Source: Paraflavitalea soli (lineage in GTDB: Bacteria; Bacteroidota; Bacteroidia; Chitinophagales; Chitinophagaceae). From it: DNA of 64,000 nt. Made by a program: the position numbers and the translations under genes. Of the stretch, positions 25,115 to 32,190 are shown one piece after another; the stretch's first letter is position 1; each line of letters opens with the position of its first letter. The notes beneath the pieces are model-generated. The model did not search any database. It had not been told where the DNA came from and worked only from the letters and a program-made list of their open reading frames with translations. Location: positions 124,001 to 188,000 of the forward strand of contig NZ_CP032157.1 of NCBI RefSeq assembly GCF_003555545.1, given 5' to 3'.

Positions 25115-26017
25115 CTATTTACTGCTCCATTCCATTTGCGCTTTTTTCAAGTCAGCAACAAAGCGCGGATTCTTATACCAGGACTTTAGCAAATGCCAAC
25201 CAATAACCCGGGAAGCTTCATTATCACTTGGATAATGAATACCCAGCAATTCCCTTGACCACCGAACCTCCGCCGCTACTTTAATGAAATCCTGTCTCTT
25301 TTGCGGGAATAATTCCGCGAATATGTAAGCCTCTGTATAGGACCATAAAGAATGACCACTGGGGAACGAAGGAGAACTGATCCTCGTTAATGGTTGTAAC
25401 CGGGGTTCGACATGATAGGGGCGGGGACGTTTGAAAACCTGCTTTAAACGGAATTCAGTCACGCGAATATCCTGAATACAATTCAATAAAAGGGTGGTGG
25501 TAGCCGGGTACTGGCTATAGTCATATTGTTTACCGGTAGCGGTGGACAGAATATAATACAATTGCTCCCTGTTTGCCTGATAATCCGGGTCAGTAGGATT
25601 CAGGATATTGGGCCAGGAGCCAATATTGGCAATATAATTTGCCCGGTCAATCTCCTGTTGGGTACGGCTATTTTGTAGTTTCAACAGATAGTCCAGTTCA
25701 GCCCTTGTCTGATCTGAACTGCTGGCAGGGAATTGGATCAGGCCAGGCAGTTGGGCTTCATCTGCTGGTAAGAGATATACAGTCCTCCACAGGGCATTGC
25801 CCAGTGCTCCTTTGCTGTATTCTGCCCAGGGATAACGGATCGTGTCCAACTCTTTCCTGCCTTCGTTTGGCTTGCTGCTTAAAACGGCTATTGACTGATA
25901 GGCTGCGCCCGGTGGCTCCAATACAGGTAGCTTTTGCGCCATTGTTACCGGAGAATACAATAATAGAAATGATGTTAATGTACAGGCAATTGTTCTCGCC
26001 ATTAGAATAAGTGTCAT
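25115..26017 (-). CDS. Secreted PAP2-superfamily acid phosphatase (class A type)
   Basis: A 300-residue protein with a signal peptide (ending YSPVTMAQ; start at 26017 or the ATG five codons later). All three PAP2 motifs are present: KQVFKRPRPY, PSFPSGHS and SRELLGIHYPSD. The last two hold the catalytic histidines. It is expected in the periplasm and hydrolyses phosphomonoesters. It lies between sigZ and arsN2 on the same strand with gaps of 78 and 46 bp. A phosphatase in an arsenic cluster could relate to phosphate/arsenate balance, but this is inference. Confidence 0.88.
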   Translation of the reverse strand: MTLILMARTIACTLTSFLLLYSPVTMAQKLPVLEPPGAAYQSIAVLSSKPNEGRKELDTIRYPWAEYSKGALGNALWRTVYLLPADEAQLPGLIQFPASSSDQTRAELDYLLKLQNSRTQQEIDRANYIANIGSWPNILNPTDPDYQANREQLYYILSTATGKQYDYSQYPATTTLLLNCIQDIRVTEFRLKQVFKRPRPYHVEPRLQPLTRISSPSFPSGHSLWSYTEAYIFAELFPQKRQDFIKVAAEVRWSRELLGIHYPSDNEASRVIGWHLLKSWYKNPRFVADLKKAQMEWSSK

Positions 26018-26095
26018 AATAATTATTTTACCCTATTGACGGAGAAACAGGAAAAAGGACACAAGAAAGTAAGCCTGTTTTTTATACCTGACTAT

Positions 26096-26656
26096 TTATT
26101 TGCAGCAGGAGCCCCGGCTATTCTTCACACAGTCTACTACATTGCCGTACCTGTCAAATTCGTAGGTACAGCAGTCCTGGATAATTGCTTTCAGCTTCTC
26201 TTTTGCTCTTTGCACCCGTACTTTTGCATTGCTTAAGGAGATCCCGGCCATTTGAGCATAATCTTTTAGTTTCATCCCTTCCAGCTCTGTCTTAATGAGG
26301 GCAATCCGGTATATATCAGGCAGCGATTCAATCATGGGCTTTAAACAGCAATCAGCCAGTTGGAGTGATTGCTCTGTGGAATCAACAATGTCAGTAGTGT
26401 CTAAATTTTCCGATAGATCCTTTTCCGCCAGGGATTTTGATTTCCTGAAATAATCTGTTACGGTATTGTTGGTAAGCCTCACCAGGTAGGCGGCCGTATT
26501 GGTTGCACTTTCAACTTTGGGCAGGTGAAGCATTATCTTTAAATACACTTCCTGCATAATATCATGGCAATGGTCCTGATGCCCTACTTTTTTGCAGATG
26601 ATGTTGTGCAACTGGGCGCCAAACTTCTGTTGTAGGGTAATTACTGCGCTTTCCAT
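26096..26656 (-). CDS. sigZ: SigZ-type sigma-70 family (ECF) sigma factor
   Basis: A 186-residue sigma factor. Region 2 contains HQDHCHDIMQEVYLKIMLHL and AAYLVRLTNNTVTDYFRK. Region 4 contains LPDIYRIALIKTELEGMKLK and AGISLSNAKVRVQRAKEKLK. After region 4 comes the SigZ hallmark DCCTYEFDRYGNVVDC, then KNSRGSCCK, leaving five cysteines in the last 25 residues. No anti-sigma gene is adjacent. It begins 3 bp after the metallophosphoesterase stop, so the two are tightly coupled inside the arsenic cluster. Cysteine pairs at the tail could sense thiols or As(III); that is inference. Confidence 0.88.
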   Translation of the reverse strand: MESAVITLQQKFGAQLHNIICKKVGHQDHCHDIMQEVYLKIMLHLPKVESATNTAAYLVRLTNNTVTDYFRKSKSLAEKDLSENLDTTDIVDSTEQSLQLADCCLKPMIESLPDIYRIALIKTELEGMKLKDYAQMAGISLSNAKVRVQRAKEKLKAIIQDCCTYEFDRYGNVVDCVKNSRGSCCK

Positions 26657-26659
26657 ATA

Positions 26660-27433
26660 TTAAACTCCTTTACGTAAACTTTCTGCATAGGCATTGGGCA
26701 GAGGGCTATCCTCCACTGCTTTGGCTGCTTTCTCCACATCATAGGTGAAACGTATGAATTCAACCTGGATACAATCTTTCACTGCCGTGGAACTATTTTC
26801 ATCAATATGCAGTAATACATATCCTCCCCGCTGATCTCCATCCTTTGGTTTACCTACAGAGCCAATGTTAATGGCGTGACGATAATGGGGCGTATCTGCT
26901 GTTCCGGCATTCAATGTCCTATGGTAAGGTTTGTGTGTATGGCCAAAGCACATAATGTCAGCATCGGCATCCTGCATAATGCGAAGCATACTTTTCTCAT
27001 CACGGTCCTCAAACAGGTATTCGTTTATTTTCCGGGGACTACCATGTACCAGCAATACATTCAACCGGTCATTATTTAGCTGGAATTCCAACCGTATATG
27101 CGCCGGTAATGCTCGCAGGTATTTGCGTTCTTCCGGATGAACAATTTCATTGGTGAAAGAAATGGAAATAGCGCCATTTGCCTTTTCCTGATCAGTTTTG
27201 TAAGCACAACCGCAATCATCGATGGCCCGGCCTATTCCAAAATCATAATTGCCTGCAATGGTGGGAATACCACGCTTCCGGATCTCATTGATCACTTCGT
27301 TGGGCCAGATATTGTACCCTACAAGATCTCCCAGGCAATAAATAGCATCAGGTTTATGACTATCAACATCTGCAAAAAAGGCTTCCAGTGCAGGCAGGTT
27401 CGCGTGTATATCGGAAAACAATGCAATTTTCAT
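26660..27433 (-). CDS. Calcineurin-like metallophosphoesterase
   Basis: A 257-residue cytoplasmic phosphoesterase. Metal-binding motifs: FSDIHANLPALEA (D-x-H), YCLGDLVGYN (GDxxGY), IAGNYDFGIG (the usual GNHD reads GNYD), LLVHGSP and CFGHTHKPYH (GHTH). The family hydrolyses phosphodiesters or phosphomonoesters with two metal ions. It is placed 36 bp after acr3 and 3 bp before sigZ. Its role in the arsenic cluster is unknown. Confidence 0.87.
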   Translation of the reverse strand: MKIALFSDIHANLPALEAFFADVDSHKPDAIYCLGDLVGYNIWPNEVINEIRKRGIPTIAGNYDFGIGRAIDDCGCAYKTDQEKANGAISISFTNEIVHPEERKYLRALPAHIRLEFQLNNDRLNVLLVHGSPRKINEYLFEDRDEKSMLRIMQDADADIMCFGHTHKPYHRTLNAGTADTPHYRHAINIGSVGKPKDGDQRGGYVLLHIDENSSTAVKDCIQVEFIRFTYDVEKAAKAVEDSPLPNAYAESLRKGV

Positions 27434-27469
27434 AACAATTGATTATCGGGTCTGTTTATATTTAATGTG

Positions 27470-28552
27470 CTAAGTGGTTAACGTTTCTGTGTCACCATAC
27501 CATCGTTTGCGCAGCCAAAATGCCATATTTACCAGTGCAATCAATGCGGGAACCTCTACCAGTGGTCCGATCACTCCGGCAAAAGCCTGGCCGCTATTGA
27601 TACCAAAAACACCAATGGCGACTGCAATGGCCAACTCAAAATTGTTACCCGCAGCAGTGAAAGCAATGGATGCATTTTTAGCGTAATCAGCACCCAGGGA
27701 TTTTCCAATCAGGAAGCTGACCAGGAACATGATCACAAAATAGACAGCCAGCGGTATAGCGATCCTGATCACATCCATAGGGATCTGCACGATCAGTTCC
27801 CCCTTTAGGCTAAACATGATCACAATGGTAAATAACAGTGCCATGAGCGTTATGGGAGAAATAAAAGGAATGAATTTTTCCTGGAACCATTCAGCGCCTT
27901 TTAGCTTTATCAGGGCGTAGCGGCTGATGATACCGGCAGCGAATGGTATGCCCAGGTATATGGCTACACTTTTCGCAATTTGACCGATCGTTACATGCAC
28001 TTCCAGTCCTTTGATCCCAAACAAAGGAGGTAATACTGTGATGAACACATACGCATACACACTATACAATAACACCTGAAAGATACTATTGAGCGCCACC
28101 AGTCCCGCTGCATACTCCCGGTTCCCTTCCGCCAGTTCATTCCAAACGATTACCATAGCTATACAACGTGCCAGGCCGATCAGGATCAGTCCGATCATGT
28201 ATTCAGGGTATCCATGCAGGAACAGGATCGCCAGCAGGAACATCAGGATGGGGCCGATGATCCAGTTAAGTAATAAAGATGCTCCCAGTATCTTCGTATT
28301 CCTGAATACCTCGCCCATCTTTTCATAGCGCACTTTTGCAAGTGGGGGATACATCATGAGAATAAGCCCGATGGCGAGCGGAATATTAGTAGTACCTGTT
28401 GAAAAAGAATTTATAAGCGTTGCAGAAGCAGGAACAAAATAACCAAGTGCTACGCCAACTGCCATGGCCAGGAAGATCCACAAGGTTAAATAACGATCCA
28501 GGAAACTGAGTTTTTTTCTTTGTATGACCGGATTACAATTGCTTGCACTCAT
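27470..28552 (-). CDS. acr3: Acr3-family arsenite efflux permease
   Basis: A 360-residue membrane protein with about ten hydrophobic segments. The start ([20 protein letters not shown]) and [20 protein letters not shown] are typical of Acr3, and the conserved essential cysteine lies in [38 protein letters not shown] is the second conserved core. It exports As(OH)3 using proton-motive force. It follows arsM by 35 bp and precedes the metallophosphoesterase by 36 bp. Confidence 0.96.
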   Translation of the reverse strand: MSASNCNPVIQRKKLSFLDRYLTLWIFLAMAVGVALGYFVPASATLINSFSTGTTNIPLAIGLILMMYPPLAKVRYEKMGEVFRNTKILGASLLLNWIIGPILMFLLAILFLHGYPEYMIGLILIGLARCIAMVIVWNELAEGNREYAAGLVALNSIFQVLLYSVYAYVFITVLPPLFGIKGLEVHVTIGQIAKSVAIYLGIPFAAGIISRYALIKLKGAEWFQEKFIPFISPITLMALLFTIVIMFSLKGELIVQIPMDVIRIAIPLAVYFVIMFLVSFLIGKSLGADYAKNASIAFTAAGNNFELAIAVAIGVFGINSGQAFAGVIGPLVEVPALIALVNMAFWLRKRWYGDTETLTT

Positions 28553-28587
28553 GGGTTATTTTTTGCATGGTAGCTGTGGTGGTTTGA

Positions 28588-29433
28588 CTAATTACAACAA
28601 CCGGGGGCACAGCAGGCTTTTTCTTCGGTTGGCTTTTCTGCATATACGGTAATGCTGTAGATGCCGGTGTTTCCATTTCTGAATTGTGTGATCTCTTCTT
28701 TGGAAAGGTAATCCGACAGAATATCATCAGGAATATGAATAGCCTTTTCTTTCTGCAGGGTAATGTTGGTGAATCCGTTGCTTTCGATCAATTCCAGGTA
28801 TACCTGCTTTTGAATAGCGCCAGAAACACATCCGGCGTACATTTCTGCTGCCTCCTGAATAGCAGGCGGCAAACTTCCTTCCAGCACAATGTCTGAAATG
28901 CTGAAATGCGCACCGGGTTTTAAAACACGTTTGATATCTTTAATCACCCCCTCTTTATTGGGCACGAGGTTCAATACACAATTGCTGACGATTACATCGG
29001 CTGTGTTGGCTGATACCGGCATATTCTCAATATCACCTTGTCTGAACTCTACATTATGGAATCCCAGTTTCTCTGTATTTTGCCTTGCCCTGTCGATCAT
29101 GGCAGGCGTAAAGTCAATGCCAATTACTTTTCCGGTTTCTCCTGTTTCTGCCCTGGCAACAAAAGCATCATTGCCAGCGCCTGATCCCAGGTCAATGACC
29201 ACATCCCCCTTTTTGATTTTGGCAAACTGTGTAGGCAGACCGCAGCCCAGGCCCAGATCCGCTTCGGGATTATAGCCTTCCACCTGAGCATAATCATCTG
29301 TCATGACATTGGCTGTCTCAATAGAACAGCAACCGGAACCACAGCAGGAAGCGGCATTTTCCGTTTTATCCTGTAAGGCTATTTCAGCATATTTCTGCTT
29401 TACCATTTCTTTTATTTGATCAGTACTTTGCAT
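28588..29433 (-). CDS. arsM: Arsenite S-adenosylmethionine methyltransferase
   Basis: A 281-residue class I methyltransferase with the SAM motif VIDLGSGAGNDAFVA. Extra cysteines fit ArsM: CCGSGCC at 30-36, GCGLPTQF, VSNCVLNLVP, AGCVSGA and a C-terminal CCAPGCC. ArsM methylates As(III) to mono- and dimethyl forms. It starts 57 bp after arsR, and a near-palindromic ArsR-type site lies in that gap. Confidence 0.95.
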   Translation of the reverse strand: MQSTDQIKEMVKQKYAEIALQDKTENAASCCGSGCCSIETANVMTDDYAQVEGYNPEADLGLGCGLPTQFAKIKKGDVVIDLGSGAGNDAFVARAETGETGKVIGIDFTPAMIDRARQNTEKLGFHNVEFRQGDIENMPVSANTADVIVSNCVLNLVPNKEGVIKDIKRVLKPGAHFSISDIVLEGSLPPAIQEAAEMYAGCVSGAIQKQVYLELIESNGFTNITLQKEKAIHIPDDILSDYLSKEEITQFRNGNTGIYSITVYAEKPTEEKACCAPGCCN

Positions 29434-29453
29434 GGCTTTGTATTTATTGTATT

Positions 29454-29469
29454 ATTGCAATATTGCGAT
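29454..29469. promoter_or_regulatory. ArsR-type operator before arsM
   Basis: ATTGCAATATTGCGAT is a palindrome with one mismatched pair. It is almost the same as the site at 29825 before arsR. It sits 21 bp upstream of the arsM start. Confidence 0.65.
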
Positions 29470-29490
29470 TGATAGGTGCAAAAAAAATGC

Positions 29491-29820
29491 TTAACAGCAT
29501 TCATCTTTGTTAACATAGGATACAAAAAAAGCATCAAAGGCTGTACGGTATTGATTCCAGACTTTCGGATCAATACAGTAGCAAACACTGGTGCCCTCAA
29601 TAGTCCCTTTGATCAAACCGGCATTCTTCAACTCTTTTAAATGTTGGCTGATGGTGGCCTGTGCCAAGCCAAGTTCTTCAACAAGGTCTCCGCATACACA
29701 AGCTTGTGCTTTCACCAGCTGTTGAATGATGGCGATGCGGGCGGGATGCCCCAGCGCCTTCATCATCGAGGCCAGCTTATTTTGCCTGTCATTAAAGATT
29801 TCTGATTTTGTAAGTCCCAT
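29491..29820 (-). CDS. arsR: ArsR/SmtB-family arsenic-responsive repressor
   Basis: A 109-residue winged-helix protein. The HTH is LGLAQATISQHLKELKNAGL. The metal site is likely C41-V-C43 in QACVCGDLVEEL, the ELCVCDL-type motif of ArsR, helped by a C-terminal CC. ArsR leaves DNA when As(III) binds. Near-identical palindromic sites flank the gene at 29825 and 29454, so it probably controls both itself and arsM onward. Confidence 0.95.
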   Translation of the reverse strand: MGLTKSEIFNDRQNKLASMMKALGHPARIAIIQQLVKAQACVCGDLVEELGLAQATISQHLKELKNAGLIKGTIEGTSVCYCIDPKVWNQYRTAFDAFFVSYVNKDECC

Positions 29821-29824
29821 ATCT

Positions 29825-29840
29825 ATCGCAATATTACGAT
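29825..29840. promoter_or_regulatory. ArsR-type operator before arsR
   Basis: ATCGCAATATTACGAT, a palindrome with one mismatched pair, ends 5 bp upstream of the arsR start. It shares the core GCAATATT with the site before arsM. Confidence 0.7.
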
Positions 29841-29865
29841 ATTAATCCTAACCGAAAAATCTTTT

Positions 29866-30081
29866 TTAATTTTTCTTACACGGATTATCGCAAGGGATTG
29901 ATTTTGAGCAAGCAGTTACTTTTGATGTAGTATCGCAGCCGGATGCAGGGATCTTTTTTTCGCAAGGCTGTGTACAAGCTGGTTTGCATGTAGCTGCCTT
30001 CTGTGGGTTATTTTTAGTTGTTGGTTTCTTTGCCGGAGCCTTGGTAACCGGACCAGTAGTATCACCTGATGAAGTAAACAT
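29866..30081 (-). CDS. Small cysteine-rich protein upstream of arsR
   Basis: Seventy-one residues from the ATG at 30081 (a TTG at 30102 would add seven). The protein is lysine- and threonine-rich, then carries seven cysteines arranged as CKPACTQPC, GCDTTSK, ACSKSIPCDNPC, ending KKN. Spacing C-x3-C-x3-C and C-x3-C resembles metal-binding peptides. No clear signal peptide is visible from either start. It lies 45 bp before arsR on the same strand, and the ArsR-type site lies in that gap. A metallothionein-like role in binding arsenite is inference. Confidence 0.5.
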   Translation of the reverse strand: MFTSSGDTTGPVTKAPAKKPTTKNNPQKAATCKPACTQPCEKKIPASGCDTTSKVTACSKSIPCDNPCKKN

Positions 30082-30199
30082 ACACAGGATTACTGCAGGC
30101 AATGATCAGGTCCGGACAGATCGAGTTAATTTGTAATTGCAGGATATCCTTATTTTTCCGACGCTGTTGATGTATCATGGGATTGAGGAAGAAAGATCA

Positions 30200-30925
30200 T
30201 TAAGGTTTGTTCACAATCTTTCTGGTTACAAATTCCCTGAAAAAGAAATCCCTGTAAATATTCCCGATGGGGATCTCGTTGGCGCCTATGTAGACGGTAT
30301 TGTTATCCACGGAGCCGATATGCTTAACGTTGATGATATAGGATTTGCTTACTCTTACAAACATGTCCTTGGGTAACTGATCGTAGATGTTTTTGATATT
30401 CATGGCGGTCATTACTTTCTGGTTTTCGCTGTGCATAACAACATAATCTTTTAAACCCTGGATAAAAAGTATGTTGTTGAAATAGACCTTAAAAATTCTC
30501 CGGTCTGCTTTTACAAAGAAAAAATCGTCTGCTACCTGTTCGATGTTGTTGTTGGCGTAATCGGCCTTGAATAATTTGGAGTAGGTGTTGGCTTTTTCAA
30601 CGGCTTTTTGAAAGCGCTCTGATCTGATGGGTTTTATCAGGTAGTCGATGGCATCTACTTCATAGCTGTCGGTAGCAAATTGGGCATAGGCGGTTGTAAA
30701 GATGACAAATGTTTCTTTGGGAATGGTCCGGGCAAATTCGATGCCGTTAAAACCGGGCATTTGTATGTCCAGGAATATCAGGTCAACTGTATTGCCGGCC
30801 ATAAAATCTGTGACGGTTTCGGGGCTGCTGAATGAGCCGATGAGGTCCAGGTCATTGATTTGGGCAATCAACATCTCAATGGCCTCTCTTGCCAATGGTT
30901 CGTCATCTATAATAATACAGTTCAT
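30200..30925 (-). CDS. LytTR-family response regulator
   Basis: A 241-residue protein. The receiver domain (1-120) has IIIDDEPLAREA with the acidic pocket, LIFLDIQMPGFNG (phosphorylated aspartate), TTAYAQFATDSYEVDAIDYL and KPI. The C-terminal LytTR DNA-binding domain (about 140-241) has FFFVKADRRIFKVYF and MFVRVSKSYIINVKHI. It lies 36 bp after the histidine kinase on the same strand. Phased direct repeats at 32017 are candidate binding sites. Confidence 0.94.
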   Translation of the reverse strand: MNCIIIDDEPLAREAIEMLIAQINDLDLIGSFSSPETVTDFMAGNTVDLIFLDIQMPGFNGIEFARTIPKETFVIFTTAYAQFATDSYEVDAIDYLIKPIRSERFQKAVEKANTYSKLFKADYANNNIEQVADDFFFVKADRRIFKVYFNNILFIQGLKDYVVMHSENQKVMTAMNIKNIYDQLPKDMFVRVSKSYIINVKHIGSVDNNTVYIGANEIPIGNIYRDFFFREFVTRKIVNKP

Positions 30926-30961
30926 ACTTGTATACTTTTTAGGTCGGTTATTGCCAGGCGG

Positions 30962-31969
30962 TCAAAGCTTAATGGTCAGGGTTACGGAATATCTTTCCGG
31001 GCCATCTTCGATAATTAAAGTGTGTGTTGCCGGGAACAACAATTCCAGTCTTCGTTTAACATTTGACAGGCCTAAACCGCCTGTAGTATTAACGGGTTTC
31101 AGCATGGGTTTGGAGTTGATGCATGTAAAGATCAATTCATCGTTGGAAACATCGAAGTAGAGGTTTACATAGGATGGTTTCTTTGCATCATTGTTGTGCT
31201 TCACTGCATTTTCGACAAAGGAAATGAGCAGTAAAGGGGGGATCAGTACGCCGCTCAAATTGCCCTCTTTTGAGATCAGGAAATCAAAACGATCGCGCCT
31301 TACTTTTTCCAAATTTAGAAAATCTTCCAGGAAATGAATATCGGAGGTCAACAGTACCTGTTCTCTTGCACTGTCATAAAGCTGGTAGCGCAACAGATCG
31401 CTCAACTTCATTAATAGCTGGGAGGCTTTTTCGGGGTCTTTCTTTGTGAGCACATTGGCATTGTTGAGCATATTAAACAAGAAATGGGGGTTGATCTGGT
31501 TTTTCAATTGTTCCAATTCTGCATTGGTCTTAGACTGTTCCAGTTCGTAGATCAATTGCTTGTCCATCATTCCTTTTTGGAACAGTTTTATGGAGGATGA
31601 GGCGGCTAACAGGAGTACCGTAAGGAAGGAGAAAAGTGGAATATTCAGCACTTTTCCTTTATCAAAGGGATTGAAAAAATAACCGCAAACAGCTACTATC
31701 ACCATGATGCTGATGACAGATAAGAAGTATTCAATGTTCTTATTCCTGAACAACAGTTTTGGCACCAGCAGGTACATATTTACATAGAACAGTAGTATGA
31801 AATATACAAATATCACGATGGGGTTGGCAATTACGGAAGCGCTGTTGTACAATACAATGCCTATAAAAGCAATGAGCAGCAGGTGCCGGATTATTCTGCG
31901 TTGAGGGGAAACCAGGAAACGGAAGAGCACGTTTTCGGTAATCAACTGTTGCTGTGTAAGATCATTCAT
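30962..31969 (-). CDS. LytS/YehU-type membrane sensor histidine kinase
   Basis: A 335-residue protein with about four membrane segments in residues 25-135. The His_kinase domain has LEQLKNQINPHFLFNMLNNA with the phospho-accepting histidine, LLRYQLYDSAREQVLL, and LEDFLNLEKVRRDRF. The ATPase part has the N box SFVENAVKHNND and a G box TTGGLGLSNVKRRLEL. It pairs with the LytTR regulator that follows. Its gene is divergent from the TonB receptor at 32191. Confidence 0.93.
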   Translation of the reverse strand: MNDLTQQQLITENVLFRFLVSPQRRIIRHLLLIAFIGIVLYNSASVIANPIVIFVYFILLFYVNMYLLVPKLLFRNKNIEYFLSVISIMVIVAVCGYFFNPFDKGKVLNIPLFSFLTVLLLAASSSIKLFQKGMMDKQLIYELEQSKTNAELEQLKNQINPHFLFNMLNNANVLTKKDPEKASQLLMKLSDLLRYQLYDSAREQVLLTSDIHFLEDFLNLEKVRRDRFDFLISKEGNLSGVLIPPLLLISFVENAVKHNNDAKKPSYVNLYFDVSNDELIFTCINSKPMLKPVNTTGGLGLSNVKRRLELLFPATHTLIIEDGPERYSVTLTIKL

Positions 31970-32016
31970 TTATACAATAGTATAGAACAAAATTAACATT
32001 TAAAGCTTTTGTCTGA

Positions 32017-32055
32017 CCTGTTTTTTATAGGAAAGCGCCTGCTTTTTATAGGAAA
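32017..32055. promoter_or_regulatory. Phased direct repeats, candidate LytTR-binding site
   Basis: CCTGTTTTTTATAGGAAA (32017-32034) and CCTGCTTTTTATAGGAAA (32038-32055) differ at one base and are offset by 21 bp, two helical turns. A third partial copy, CCTGTTTTTT, starts at 32063. LytTR proteins typically bind direct repeats one to two turns apart. The site lies 48 bp upstream of the kinase start and about 136 bp upstream of the receptor gene. Confidence 0.6.
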
Positions 32056-32148
32056 AACAAGCCCTGTTTTTTTGTATTGGCCGGTCTTGCTTTGCTATAA
32101 AAGATACCGTGTTTGGTATAAAATAAGAATGGCGGTTGGTCAAAGGAA

Positions 32149-32156
32149 TAGTTTTG
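32149..32156 (+). promoter_or_regulatory. Possible -7 box for the TonB receptor gene
   Basis: TAGTTTTG matches TAnnTTTG and lies 34 bp before the ATG. No good -33 TTG is found at the usual distance. Confidence 0.3.
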
Positions 32157-32190
32157 TGTCCAAATAGCAATTGTTTAAACCGATTTTAAC

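Noticed and set aside
24433-30102. Arsenic cluster as part of the same genomic island
   Set aside because: It lies beyond the right end repeat at 24401-24432 and its base composition is closer to the flanks. It may be a separate acquisition, but I see no boundary for it on the far side.
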